Under the pieces are notes generated by a model. The model searched no databases. It was not told the DNA's origin and saw nothing but the letters and a program-made list of their open reading frames with translations. A stretch of DNA of 28,908 bases from Curvibacter sp. (GTDB lineage Bacteria; Pseudomonadota; Gammaproteobacteria; Burkholderiales; Burkholderiaceae_C), in NCBI GenBank assembly GCA_003500955.1, contig DNQP01000067.1:973-29880 (forward strand), given 5' to 3'. The translations under genes and the position numbers were made by a program. Positions 1 through 7,401 of the stretch are shown here, piece by piece (positions within the stretch are counted from its first letter, which is position 1; the number at the start of each line of letters is the position of its first letter).

Positions 1-623
1 TCAAGGACAGCTACCACGCCAGCCTGCTCCACCTGTTTTTCACCACTTTCCGTCTCAACCGCCTGTCGCAGCGCGGTGCGGTCATTGTGAGCGAATCGGG
101 GGGGCATCACGTCAGCTACTCGATGGTGGATGCGCCCCAGGCCGAGGCCGGCAAGCAGTACCAGGAGCAAGGCCTTCGCTCCGACCAGGAAGGTTACAAA
201 CTGGCCGATCCGACGCTGCTGGCGGGCTTCAAGGAGTTCGATGACGGCATCACGCTGCAGATCCTCTCGGTCTTCCCCGGCTTCGTGCTGCAGCAGATCC
301 AGAACTGTCTGGCCATTCGCCAAGTGCTGCCGCGCGGTGTGGAGAAGACCGACCTGAACTGGACCTACCTCGGCTACGCCGACGATACGCCAGAGCAACG
401 CGGCGTGCGCTTGAAGCAAGCCAACCTGATCGGCCCGGCCGGCTTCGTCTCGATGGAGGACGGCGCGGTCGGCGGTTTCGTGCAGCGCGGAATTGCGACA
501 GCCGGTGACGACCAGGCCGTCATTGAGATGGGAGGCGACAGCACCTCATCGAGCCCGTCGCGCGTAACCGAGGCCTCGGTGCGCGGCTTCTGGAAGCTGT
601 ATCGCCGCCTCATGGACATCTAG
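1..623 (+). CDS. tphA2: Terephthalate 1,2-dioxygenase, oxygenase large subunit (3' part)
   Basis: This is the C-terminal half of a Rieske-type ring-hydroxylating oxygenase alpha subunit. The frame is open from base 3, so the gene enters from outside the window; the GTG at 87 is internal. The first visible codons read [10 protein letters not shown], the D-x-x-H-x4-H pattern that supplies two ligands of the catalytic mononuclear iron (His codons at 15 and 30). The later SMEDG segment (about 450-465) is a likely place for the third, acidic ligand. The Rieske domain is upstream and unseen. Three following genes match tphA3, tphB and tphA1 in order, and this context gives the terephthalate assignment; the fragment alone would only support an aromatic-acid dioxygenase. 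The enzyme would convert terephthalate to its 1,2-cis-dihydrodiol in the cytoplasm. The A3 ribosome site AGGAG overlaps its stop codon, so the two subunits are probably translationally coupled. Confidence 0.85.
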   Translation, partial: KDSYHASLLHLFFTTFRLNRLSQRGAVIVSESGGHHVSYSMVDAPQAEAGKQYQEQGLRSDQEGYKLADPTLLAGFKEFDDGITLQILSVFPGFVLQQIQNCLAIRQVLPRGVEKTDLNWTYLGYADDTPEQRGVRLKQANLIGPAGFVSMEDGAVGGFVQRGIATAGDDQAVIEMGGDSTSSSPSRVTEASVRGFWKLYRRLMDI

Positions 624-633
624 GAGTTTCCCC

Positions 634-1110
634 ATGGATACCACCCCCACCCTGCGCGAGCGGATCATGGCCTTTCACGCTGCCTACATCCGCTGCATCG
701 ACAGCAACCAGCTGGAGGCTTGGCCGGACTTCTTCCAGCCACAGTGCCAATACACCGTAACGACGGCTGATAACCATCGTGACGGCCTGCCGGCTGGCCT
801 GATCTGGGCCAACAGCCGCGCCATGCTGGAAGACCGCGTCTCCGCCTTGCGCCATGCCAACATCTATGAACGGCACAGCTACCGCCACCTTGTCGGATTG
901 CCCTTCGTGACAACCGGCACGGACACGACGGTCAACGCCGAGACGCCTTTCATGGTGGCACGCATCATGCACGACGGAGTCACCGACTTGTTCTGTACCG
1001 GTGTCTACCACGACGTATTTGATATTGCGGGCTACACGCCGCGCCTGCAAAGCCGTATTGTCGTGAGCGACAGCAGTCGCGTCGACACCCTCTTGGCGGT
1101 CCCGCTGTAA
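634..1110 (+). CDS. tphA3: Terephthalate 1,2-dioxygenase, small subunit
   Basis: A 158-residue beta subunit of a ring-hydroxylating dioxygenase (SnoaL/NTF2-like fold), which has a structural role in the alpha-beta oxygenase. It contains the typical stretch IDSNQLEAWPDFF near residues 20-32 and then NIYERHSYRH, both strongly reminiscent of Comamonas TphA3. The length (about 155 aa) is normal for the family. The ATG at 634 has AGGAG at 622-626, overlapping the tphA2 stop. The TAA stop shares one base with the ATG of the next gene (TAATG at 1108-1112), a classic coupled junction. Isophthalate or other aromatic-acid dioxygenase small subunits are the alternative, but gene order favours terephthalate. 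Confidence 0.85.
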   Translation: MDTTPTLRERIMAFHAAYIRCIDSNQLEAWPDFFQPQCQYTVTTADNHRDGLPAGLIWANSRAMLEDRVSALRHANIYERHSYRHLVGLPFVTTGTDTTVNAETPFMVARIMHDGVTDLFCTGVYHDVFDIAGYTPRLQSRIVVSDSSRVDTLLAVPL

Positions 1111-2063
1111 TGACAGTCACTGCGCGTATCGCCTTGCCGGTGGGCGACCCCAACGGCATTGGGCCGGAGATCGCCCTCAGGGCGGCGGCAGCCTACGCCG
1201 GCCGCCGCGACGTGCAGCTCACGCTGTTCGGACCAGAGGCCGTGTTGCAGCAGACCGCCGATCGGCTGGGTCTGGCCGCGGTCTTGCAGACGGCGGCCGT
1301 CGTGGCGACCGAGGCAGTGGCTGGCGACGGCTACACGCCCGGGCGGGTCTGCGCCGAAGCTGGCGCCGCCATGATCGCCGCCGCGAGCACAGCCATCACG
1401 GCGGCGCGGTGCGGCGAGTTCGATGCTGTGGTGGCCGGGCCGCACCATGAAACGGCCGTGCACTTGGCCGGCATTCCGTTCTCCGGCTACCCCTCGCTGG
1501 TGGCGCGCGTGTGCGGGCAGTCCGAGGACAGCGTGTTCCTGCTGCTGGTAGGTGGCGGATTGCACATCGTGCACGCCACATTGCACGAAAGCGTGCAGCA
1601 TGCTCTGGACCGCCTGACGCCCGAGCTGGTGGTCCAAGCCACGCAGGCTGGCGTGCGTGCTATGCAGCGCTTGGGTATGGCCGCGCCGCGCATCGGCTTG
1701 TTCGGCATCAATCCGCATGCGGGCGAAAACGGCCTGTTCGGCGACGCGGACGAGCGCATTACCCGTCCAGCCGTCGAACGACTGCGTGCAATGGGGTTGT
1801 CGGTAGAAGGGCCTGCCGGTGCCGACGCGCTACTCTCCGAGCGTCGCCACGACCTGTACGTAGCCATGTTGCATGATCAGGGGCACATCCCGGTCAAGCT
1901 GCTAAGTCCCAGACGCGCCAGTGCCCTGTCTATCGGCGCTGACGTGATCCTTTCCAGCGTCGGCCACGGCAGCGCGATGGACATCGCTGGCCAGGGGGTG
2001 GCCGACGCCCGCGCCATGATCGAAGCCGTTGCGCGGCTTGCTGCTGTGCCGGCGCCTCACTGA
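1110..2063 (+). CDS. tphB: Terephthalate cis-dihydrodiol dehydrogenase (PdxA-like)
   Basis: A 317-residue member of the PdxA family. In terephthalate operons this protein is TphB, which oxidises and decarboxylates 1,2-dihydroxy-3,5-cyclohexadiene-1,4-dicarboxylate to protocatechuate. Visible landmarks are the N-terminal GDPNGIGPE motif (about 12-20) and the three metal-ligand histidines of the family in TLHES (H159), NPHAGE (H203) and LHDQGHIP (H255). GHGSAMDIAG sits near the C-terminus. It closely resembles Comamonas TphB, including GPHHETA and FSGYPSL, and is less like the pyridoxine-pathway enzyme. Its start overlaps the tphA3 stop by one base and tphA1 follows after 6 bases, so it is part of the same transcript. 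An ordinary pdxA is unlikely in this context. Confidence 0.88.
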   Translation: MTVTARIALPVGDPNGIGPEIALRAAAAYAGRRDVQLTLFGPEAVLQQTADRLGLAAVLQTAAVVATEAVAGDGYTPGRVCAEAGAAMIAAASTAITAARCGEFDAVVAGPHHETAVHLAGIPFSGYPSLVARVCGQSEDSVFLLLVGGGLHIVHATLHESVQHALDRLTPELVVQATQAGVRAMQRLGMAAPRIGLFGINPHAGENGLFGDADERITRPAVERLRAMGLSVEGPAGADALLSERRHDLYVAMLHDQGHIPVKLLSPRRASALSIGADVILSSVGHGSAMDIAGQGVADARAMIEAVARLAAVPAPH

Positions 2064-2069
2064 ATTCCC

Positions 2070-3080
2070 ATGACATACCAGATCAAGATTGAAGGTTCCG
2101 ATGTGACCTTCCCCTGCGAGCCGGGAGAAACCGTGCTCGATGCTGCCGCTCGCAACGGCATTGAACTGCCTTACTCCTGCCGCAAGGGCGTGTGCGGCAA
2201 CTGTCGCGGCCAAGTGCTCGCTGGCGAGTTGGCCCCCGGCACCGCTGGCGGCGGCGCCGAAGCTGGTATCCATGGTGCCGACGAGCATCTGTTTTGCCAC
2301 GCCCAAGCTGCCAGTGACCTGCTTATCCGTCCGCGAAGCTGGCAACGTATCGACCCTGCGGCTCGAAAGACCTTGCCAGGCAAGATCTTTCGTATCACAC
2401 AGCCGGCCAGCGATGTGACCGTGCTGCAGCTGCGTTTTGCAGCCGGGACACGCGTGAAATTCCGGGCAGGCCAATACCTTGAGGTGCTTCTGCAGGATGG
2501 CCAGCGCCGCGCCTTCTCTATGGCCAATGCGCCCCATGAAAACGATGGCGTCCAACTGCACATCCGCCACGTGCCGGGTGGCCATTTCAGTGCCGGCATT
2601 CTGCCGACGCTCAAAGCTGGCGATCTGCTGCAGCTCGAACTGCCTCATGGTGATTTTTGGCTGCGCGAGGACAACGAGCGACCGCTCCTCATGGTGGCTG
2701 GTGGCACCGGCTTCGCTCCCATCAAGTCGATCATTGACCACATGGTGCGGAATAAGATCCAGCGCCCGACCTCGCTGTACTGGGGCTCCCGCTTGCCCGA
2801 AGGTCTGTACGCACAGGACGTGGTCGCGAAATGGCAGAAGGCCTTGCCCGGGTTACGCTACGAAGCGGTGGTCAGCGATGCCGCAGCTGGCGCTTGGTCC
2901 GGACGCAGTGGTTTGGTCCACGACGCTGTGATGGCTGACCATTCCGATCTGTCCGCTCACGACGTCTATGCCTGCGGAGCGCCTGCAATGGTGGCCGCGT
3001 TGAGGCGTGTTTGCGTTGAGCACTGTGGGCTTCCCGAAGAAAGATTTTTCAGCGACGCGTTTGTTAGTCACGCACCATGA
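2070..3080 (+). CDS. tphA1: Terephthalate 1,2-dioxygenase, reductase component
   Basis: A 336-residue electron-transfer protein that passes electrons from NAD(P)H to the oxygenase. The N-terminal plant-type 2Fe-2S ferredoxin domain (about 1-90) has the ligands Cys37, Cys42, Cys45 and Cys76. An FAD-binding domain follows, with RAFSMAN at about 147-153, and then a NAD(P)-binding domain with GGTGFAP at 211-217 and CGAP near 303. The length equals that of Comamonas TphA1. It is the last gene of the operon: no further + strand gene follows and an intrinsic terminator lies about 160 bases downstream. No strong ribosome site precedes the ATG (only 6 bases after the tphB stop), so translation probably relies on coupling. 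Confidence 0.88.
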   Translation: MTYQIKIEGSDVTFPCEPGETVLDAAARNGIELPYSCRKGVCGNCRGQVLAGELAPGTAGGGAEAGIHGADEHLFCHAQAASDLLIRPRSWQRIDPAARKTLPGKIFRITQPASDVTVLQLRFAAGTRVKFRAGQYLEVLLQDGQRRAFSMANAPHENDGVQLHIRHVPGGHFSAGILPTLKAGDLLQLELPHGDFWLREDNERPLLMVAGGTGFAPIKSIIDHMVRNKIQRPTSLYWGSRLPEGLYAQDVVAKWQKALPGLRYEAVVSDAAAGAWSGRSGLVHDAVMADHSDLSAHDVYACGAPAMVAALRRVCVEHCGLPEERFFSDAFVSHAP

Positions 3081-3236
3081 TGGGACTCTGGGCGGCTGGT
3101 CGTTGTTTACCGTGCTGCTCGCGCTATTGCGTCTCCTGCAGCCTGATTCGATGGGGATTGCGTGTGCCGGACTAAGGTGCTGACCTCCGCTCAATCTGTC
3201 GGAATATGCCGGGAATTAAGACTCCCCCGGCTTTTT

Positions 3237-3265
3237 GAGGTCGCTGAATGGCGACCTCTTTTTTT
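3237..3265 (+). terminator. Intrinsic terminator of the tph operon
   Basis: A perfect 8-bp stem (GAGGTCGC at 3237-3244 with GCGACCTC at 3251-3258), a 6-base loop and a run of seven T (3259-3265). On the opposite strand the stem is followed by A residues, so it should work only in the + direction, ending transcripts from tphA1. The 3081-3312 gap otherwise shows no convincing gene. Confidence 0.85.
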
Positions 3266-3312
3266 GACGGAGGACCTGCCGATCACTCGGAAGAGCCCAT
3301 TACGTAGCTCCA

Positions 3313-3914
3313 TCATCTCAGGGGATAAGCCCTCATGAAATCCATACTCTCACTTGGCTTGGCCTCCAGCCACGCGTCGTATTGATCCTCAGGCAGGATC
3401 ACCACCATTCGCTTCTCATCCTCCGGACGGTGAAACTGATTCATGACCGGATGATTCGTCGCATTGATCGTCAGCATGGTGAAGCTGTAAATCAACTCGC
3501 CGTCTGGCGATGTCCATCGATCCCAAAGCCCAGCAATGCCCATGGGCTGACCACTGCTCAAGGCAATGTTGGTCTGAATCGAGATTCCTGATCGCCAGTC
3601 TGGCTCAAAGAACGACATCGCGGGTACCACGCAGTGCTGCCCCTTGCTCCAAGCATTCCGATAGCTGGGCTTCTCCGCAACTGTCTCGGTCCGGGCGTTG
3701 TACGTGCTGCGCACTTTTTTCAGGTCCTTGACCCAGGGGGCCACCATCCCGAAGCGCCCCAACTGGGTGAAGCGCTGGCCATCACCGTCCTTGCGGATGA
3801 AGCCGGCTTCGTAGCCTGGCCATACGTGATGTGCCCCCGGCCCGCCGGAGGCGCGGCCTTGAACGTTTCCCGGTAGATCGCGGCAAGCGGCGGCGCCAGG
3901 TAGTTGCTGCACAT
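3313..3914 (-). pseudogene. SRAP (YedK/HMCES-type) gene with a one-base frameshift
   Basis: SRAP proteins cover abasic sites in single-stranded DNA through Cys2, forming a thiazolidine crosslink. The start MCSNYLAPPL (ATG at 3914) supplies Cys2. The rest of the domain is in another frame: HHVWPGYEAGFIRKD, then TYNARTET, CVVPAMSFFEP and HPVMNQFHRPEDEKRM, with the conserved Asn, Glu and His of the family. The two frames meet at a run of five C on the + strand (3834-3838). One added base there restores a continuous product of 200 residues, the normal length. The cause is either a real inactivating deletion or a homopolymer sequencing error. The gene is divergent from umuDC and shares its LexA box, so SOS control is expected. 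YedK-like genes often sit beside umuDC. Confidence 0.8.
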
Positions 3915-3917
3915 GCC

Positions 3918-3946
3918 TTGATTCTAAGGAAGCGCGGCAATATACT
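3918..3946 (+). promoter_or_regulatory. Sigma-70 promoter of umuDC
   Basis: TTGATT (3918-3923) and TATACT (3941-3946) are separated by 17 bases, a good sigma-70 match. The -10 overlaps the left half of the LexA box, the expected place for repression. The predicted transcription start falls at about 3952-3954, on the first ATG of umuD, so the message would be leaderless or would use a later start codon. Confidence 0.7.
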
Positions 3947-3962
3947 GTATTTATGAACAGTA
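3943..3962. promoter_or_regulatory. LexA operator (SOS box) between SRAP gene and umuDC
   Basis: TACTGTATTTATGAACAGTA contains the perfect CTGT-N8-ACAG core of a proteobacterial LexA box, with the TA/TA outer bases as well. It lies in the 38-base gap between the divergent SRAP and umuD starts and runs through the ATG at 3953. Repression by LexA here should silence umuDC and probably the SRAP gene until DNA damage. Confidence 0.93.
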
Positions 3963-4390
3963 TTCTAGCGCAAGGCTCACCAGCTTTGCTGAATGACGCG
4001 GCTCTCGTACTGCCCGAGCTGGGCAGCGCCCAGGCTGGTTTTCCCTCGCCGGCGGCGGACCTGCAGGAAAAGGCCATAGACCTCGGCCAGGTCCTCGTCA
4101 CCCACCCGCAAGCGACTTTCCTGATCCGGGCCCGCGGTCATTCCATGATCGACGCTGGCATCCACGACAACGCCATCCTTGTCGTGGACCGAGCTCTGAA
4201 GCCACAGCACATGGACATCGTGGTGGCGGTCGTGGACGGAGAGTTCACGATCAAGCACCTTTGGAAGCGAGGCGGGCGACCGAAGCTGAAGGCTGCTAAC
4301 CCGACCTTTCCTGACATCACACCCAAGGATGGCCAGACGCTGGAGATCTGGGGCGTGGTCACTGCTGGCATCAACCAGTACCGCAAGTGA
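3953..4390 (+). CDS. umuD: DNA polymerase V accessory protein UmuD (LexA-like autoprotease)
   Basis: A 145-residue S24-family protein. RecA-stimulated self-cleavage would remove its N-terminus and activate the UmuC polymerase. The cleavage site is probably Ala28-Gly29 in AQAGFPSPAAD. The catalytic dyad is Ser64 (GHSMID) and Lys101 (EFTIKHL); the 37-residue spacing equals that in E. coli UmuD. The gene sits 19 bases before umuC. Start choice is uncertain. The ATG at 3953 lies inside the LexA box and at the predicted transcription start, with no ribosome site. A TTG at 3986 has AAGG 10 bases upstream and would give 134 residues with about 17 residues before the cleavage site. The larger form is given here. 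Either product keeps all functional residues. Confidence 0.9.
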   Translation: MNSILAQGSPALLNDAALVLPELGSAQAGFPSPAADLQEKAIDLGQVLVTHPQATFLIRARGHSMIDAGIHDNAILVVDRALKPQHMDIVVAVVDGEFTIKHLWKRGGRPKLKAANPTFPDITPKDGQTLEIWGVVTAGINQYRK

Positions 4391-4409
4391 GCATGGTCGG
4401 AGCAGTTCT

Positions 4410-5708
4410 GTGTACGCCCTCGTGGATGGGAACAACTTCTATGTCTCGTGCGAGCGAGTCTTTCGACCTGACCTGAACGGGCGCCCGGTCATCGTCCTCT
4501 CCAACAATGATGGCTGTGCGATCGCGCGCAGCAACGAAGCCAAGGCCCTGGGTGTCAAGATGGGTGCCCCATGGTTGGGGATACGGCACCTGGAAGAGAA
4601 GGAAGGACTGGTCGCGCTCTCGGCCAACTTCGCTTTGTATGGCGACATGTCCGACCGGATGATGAGCTTGGTCGCAGGACTGGGGCATCAGCAAGAGATC
4701 TACTCCATCGATGAGTCCTTCGTGGATATCTCGGGTATCCGAGGTGACCTCACTGACCGCAGCCGCAGGCTACGGCAGCGCGTCCTGGACTGGACGGGCT
4801 TGCCCACCTGCGTGGGGATAGGCCCGACCAAGACCCTGGCCAAGCTGGCCAACCACATTGCCAAGACCGCCGAGCGCAAGCCGGGCAGCTACCCGGCGGA
4901 GTTCAGCCAAGTGTGCAATCTCGCGGCGATGGAGCGAGAGGCACTGCAGCAGGTGCTGGCGGCCACCGAGGTCCGGGAAGTCTGGGGTGTGGGCCCACGT
5001 ATCGGACAACAGCTGGAGGCAGAGGGCATCAAGACGGTCTTGGATCTCACCCAGCTCGATCTCGCGACGGTGCGCAGGCGTTGGTCTGTCGTCTTGGAGC
5101 GGACGGTGCGTGAGCTGCAGGGAACACCCTGCGTGGACTTGGAGGAGGCGCCGCCGGCGAAGAAGGAGATCGCCTGCACCCGGTCGTTTGGCCGGGCTGT
5201 GATGGATCTTGGTGAGCTGGAAGAGGCGGTGACCACCTTCGCCAGCCGTGCGGCTGAAAAGCTGCGGCGCCAGGGCAGCCATGCGGGCCAGGTTCTGACC
5301 TTTGTGCGGACAAGTCCGTTCCGCCCTGACAAGCAGTACTCCAGGTCAATCATCGTTCCGTTGCTCAGGCCGACAGCAGACACGGCGGCCCTGGTGGAGG
5401 GGGCGCTCATGGGACTGCGCACAATCTACCGATCAGGCTATAAATTCGCGAAGGCGGGGGTGATGTTGGTGGATCTCTCAGACGCCTGCGTGGAGCAGGG
5501 GGAGCTGGACTTTGAGGAGGGACACGGTGAAGGCCGATGCCGCCTCATGACTGCGATGGACGCGCTCAACCGGCGCTACGGCCGAGGGACCGTGATAATA
5601 GGTAGCGCGGGTACCGGAGAAATGCCGAGGAACTGGGCGATGAGGCAGGAGAGGCGGACTCCAAGGTATACGACGAGGATCGGAGAGATCCCGGTGGGGA
5701 AGGCTTAG
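4410..5708 (+). CDS. umuC: Error-prone DNA polymerase V catalytic subunit UmuC
   Basis: A Y-family translesion polymerase of 432 residues, slightly longer than E. coli UmuC. The GTG at 4410 is chosen because GGAG lies 7 bases upstream and because the product then begins as family members do, (M)YALVDGNNFYVSCE. The metal-binding residues are Asp6 and the Asp101-Glu102 pair in SIDESFVD, at the same positions as in E. coli. A thumb/HhH region with VWGVGPRIG follows at about 191-199. QGELDF at 363-368 fits the QxxLxF beta-clamp-binding motif where E. coli UmuC has its own. The C-terminus has the usual RGTV and PRYTTR segments. It is cotranscribed with umuD under LexA control. Confidence 0.93.
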   Translation: MYALVDGNNFYVSCERVFRPDLNGRPVIVLSNNDGCAIARSNEAKALGVKMGAPWLGIRHLEEKEGLVALSANFALYGDMSDRMMSLVAGLGHQQEIYSIDESFVDISGIRGDLTDRSRRLRQRVLDWTGLPTCVGIGPTKTLAKLANHIAKTAERKPGSYPAEFSQVCNLAAMEREALQQVLAATEVREVWGVGPRIGQQLEAEGIKTVLDLTQLDLATVRRRWSVVLERTVRELQGTPCVDLEEAPPAKKEIACTRSFGRAVMDLGELEEAVTTFASRAAEKLRRQGSHAGQVLTFVRTSPFRPDKQYSRSIIVPLLRPTADTAALVEGALMGLRTIYRSGYKFAKAGVMLVDLSDACVEQGELDFEEGHGEGRCRLMTAMDALNRRYGRGTVIIGSAGTGEMPRNWAMRQERRTPRYTTRIGEIPVGKA

Positions 5709-5813
5709 CCTGAGGAGTACTTCGGATACCTGATAGCGCTGGAACCTGTACCAGCTGACCGATAAAGGCTGAACTGAGTCATTCGCGCAGGACACTCGAA
5801 TGACCGCTAACCG

Positions 5814-6656
5814 CTAGCGCCCCAGCCGCCCTGAACCCCACTGCTCTAGTTGCCGCCGGTCGTGGGCGCTCTCCGCCTCGATCGAGTCCTCAGGCAGACT
5901 CTTGAGACATTCCTCCAGAGCCTTTTGATCGGACGCGGCCTGCAGCGTGGGGGTTGCGCGCGTCGGTGCGGACCGGCCATCCCAAGCAAAGGGATTGCGG
6001 AAGGCCGGGGGATCGGGCAAGCAGTCATTCTTGTAGATCGGCGGCCCGCCGGCATCGAAGGGCTGAAAGGAGATGGTCTGCTCGAAGATCAGGGGCTGCC
6101 CCGTCGGTGTGGGTGGCAGCGGCGGCATAGTCTGCACCGCTTGACGCGCCAGACGCTCCGCCGTCTCCGAGGTCGACCACAACGTCTCCAGCCGCGTCAG
6201 GCGTCCATCGGGCGCTATCTCAATGCGAAAGCGCACCAGCCCCTGGTCCACACCCTCGTAGGCTGTGCCCATCATGCTGCGCACCTGCTGTCCCCAGGTG
6301 TAGCGGTAGCGCTTGCTGTTCTTGAGCTTGTAGGCGCTGGCCAGAGCCCACTCCTGCGCCGTCGGGGCCGGTGGCGCCGCCATGAAGGCGGGCTGGCGAT
6401 CTGGTGTGGAAGCGACGGCAAGGCCAGGGGCGGCAGCCAAGTTTGGCGCTTCCGCCATGGGCTCGGGGCGAGCAGCCTCCACGGGCAAAGGGGCCACTTC
6501 CAGCACCAGGATCTCGTCCTCGACGGATAGCCGCCGGGACTCGTACCGTTGCGGCTGCACGGCCATGAAGGCAAGCAGATGCAGGGCCAGGGACAGCAGA
6601 AGCGCCAGGGCCTGGCGCTGTCTAGACAAGGGCGGCCACATAGGGGGAAAAGTCAT
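5814..6656 (-). CDS. TonB-like energy transducer family protein
   Basis: A 280-residue protein with a short cytoplasmic N-terminus, one membrane anchor (about 16-33, ALALLLSLALHLLAF) and a Pro/Ala-rich linker (about 50-100). A C-terminal domain of TonB/TolA type spans about 120-210, with VRFRIEIAPDGRLTRLE and RLARQAVQTMPPLPP, the usual landmarks of TonB C-terminal domains. A charged tail of unknown role follows. There is no exbB, exbD or receptor gene nearby, so the partner is unknown. A periplasm-spanning role is inferred from topology only. The start at 6656 has no clear ribosome site; Met6 is an alternative. It stands alone between umuC and the probable left end of the island. Confidence 0.65.
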   Translation of the reverse strand: MTFPPMWPPLSRQRQALALLLSLALHLLAFMAVQPQRYESRRLSVEDEILVLEVAPLPVEAARPEPMAEAPNLAAAPGLAVASTPDRQPAFMAAPPAPTAQEWALASAYKLKNSKRYRYTWGQQVRSMMGTAYEGVDQGLVRFRIEIAPDGRLTRLETLWSTSETAERLARQAVQTMPPLPPTPTGQPLIFEQTISFQPFDAGGPPIYKNDCLPDPPAFRNPFAWDGRSAPTRATPTLQAASDQKALEECLKSLPEDSIEAESAHDRRQLEQWGSGRLGR

Positions 6657-6982
6657 GAGTGCAAGCAGCGGAATCGGCCGTGGGGAGCAGGGGGCCCATG
6701 CGAAGGCGGCAGGCGCGTCGCTGAGGATATAGGCGCGTAGCTATCAATGTTAACGCGAGGGTTGCAGTCACTTGCTTTCCCGGCGCCAACGACGGCCACC
6801 TCCGGCATTGGTCATTGATCAGATTTCGGAAAGGCGTATCGCATCAGCGCGCCTATCGGCTTCGCCTGGTACGGATCCGCGAAGCAGACGCCCAGCAACC
6901 AGTGGCCAGGTGGCGCACATGGGTGCGCTGGTAATCTTCGGCGATCTCCTCAGCTCAGCGTTGCCAGAAACACCGTGAACCC
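6657..6982. other. Non-coding stretch holding the candidate left end of the island
   Basis: No convincing gene lies here. It contains TATAGGCGCGT at 6728-6738 and, 109 bases further on, CGCGCCTAT at 6848-6856, the same word inverted. A small open frame ends at 6978 with the residues GALVIFGDLL, which could be a relic of a membrane transporter that continues in the His-rich frame just downstream; this is weak. Confidence 0.4.
6728..6738 (+). repeat. Candidate left terminal repeat of the island
   Basis: TATAGGCGCGT, identical to the reverse complement of 17104-17114. The inner flanks are also alike: AGCTATCAATGTTAAC here against AGTATTCATTAAAC at the right end, both read into the element. Confidence 0.5.
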
Positions 6983-7270
6983 GTGTGCTGTGCCAATTGC
7001 AGGGAGACAGACAGCTGTAGCGCCACGCCGGCCTTCTGGCTGGCCGCGGCGCTCATGGGGCTAGGGGTCTGGCTGCATCTGACCGAGCGGCACGAGCATG
7101 AGCACAGCCATGAGCCGCTGGCGCATGCACATCCCCATGAGCATGACGAGCACCATCAGCATGCCCACGATGCCGCCTGGGACGGCGCCGAGCCGCATCT
7201 GCACTGGCATAAGCACGAGGTGCTAACCCACAAGCATCCGCACTATCCGGACACCCATCACCGGCACTGA
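6983..7270 (+). pseudogene. His-rich metal-binding tail, probably the remnant of a DMT (EamA-type) transporter
   Basis: The frame from GTG 6983 encodes 95 residues. After one hydrophobic helix (FWLAAALMGLGVWLHL, about 18-33) it becomes extremely rich in His, with motifs such as HEHEHSHE, HDEHHQHAH and HKHPHYPDTHHRH, suited to binding Zn, Ni, Co or Cu. Such helix-plus-His tails are, as I remember them, the C-terminal end of some EamA/DMT-family permeases, so this may be a decayed transporter whose upstream part is lost; a stop codon precedes the frame. A free-standing small protein from the ATG at 7055 (MGLGVWLHLTERHEHEH) is possible, but no clear ribosome site is seen. It lies just before chrA, which suggests a metal-related gene group. 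Confidence 0.45.
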
Positions 7271-7401
7271 GCGGCCGGGGCGCCGGAACGCGTTATGATC
7301 GCCACACAATTTGCCGGGGACATGGCAGCCTCCCCGCCCCAAGACGCTTGCGTCCAAGGCCTGCTCTGATCTGGGGTTTGAAAGCCCCAAGAGGAGTATC
7401 C

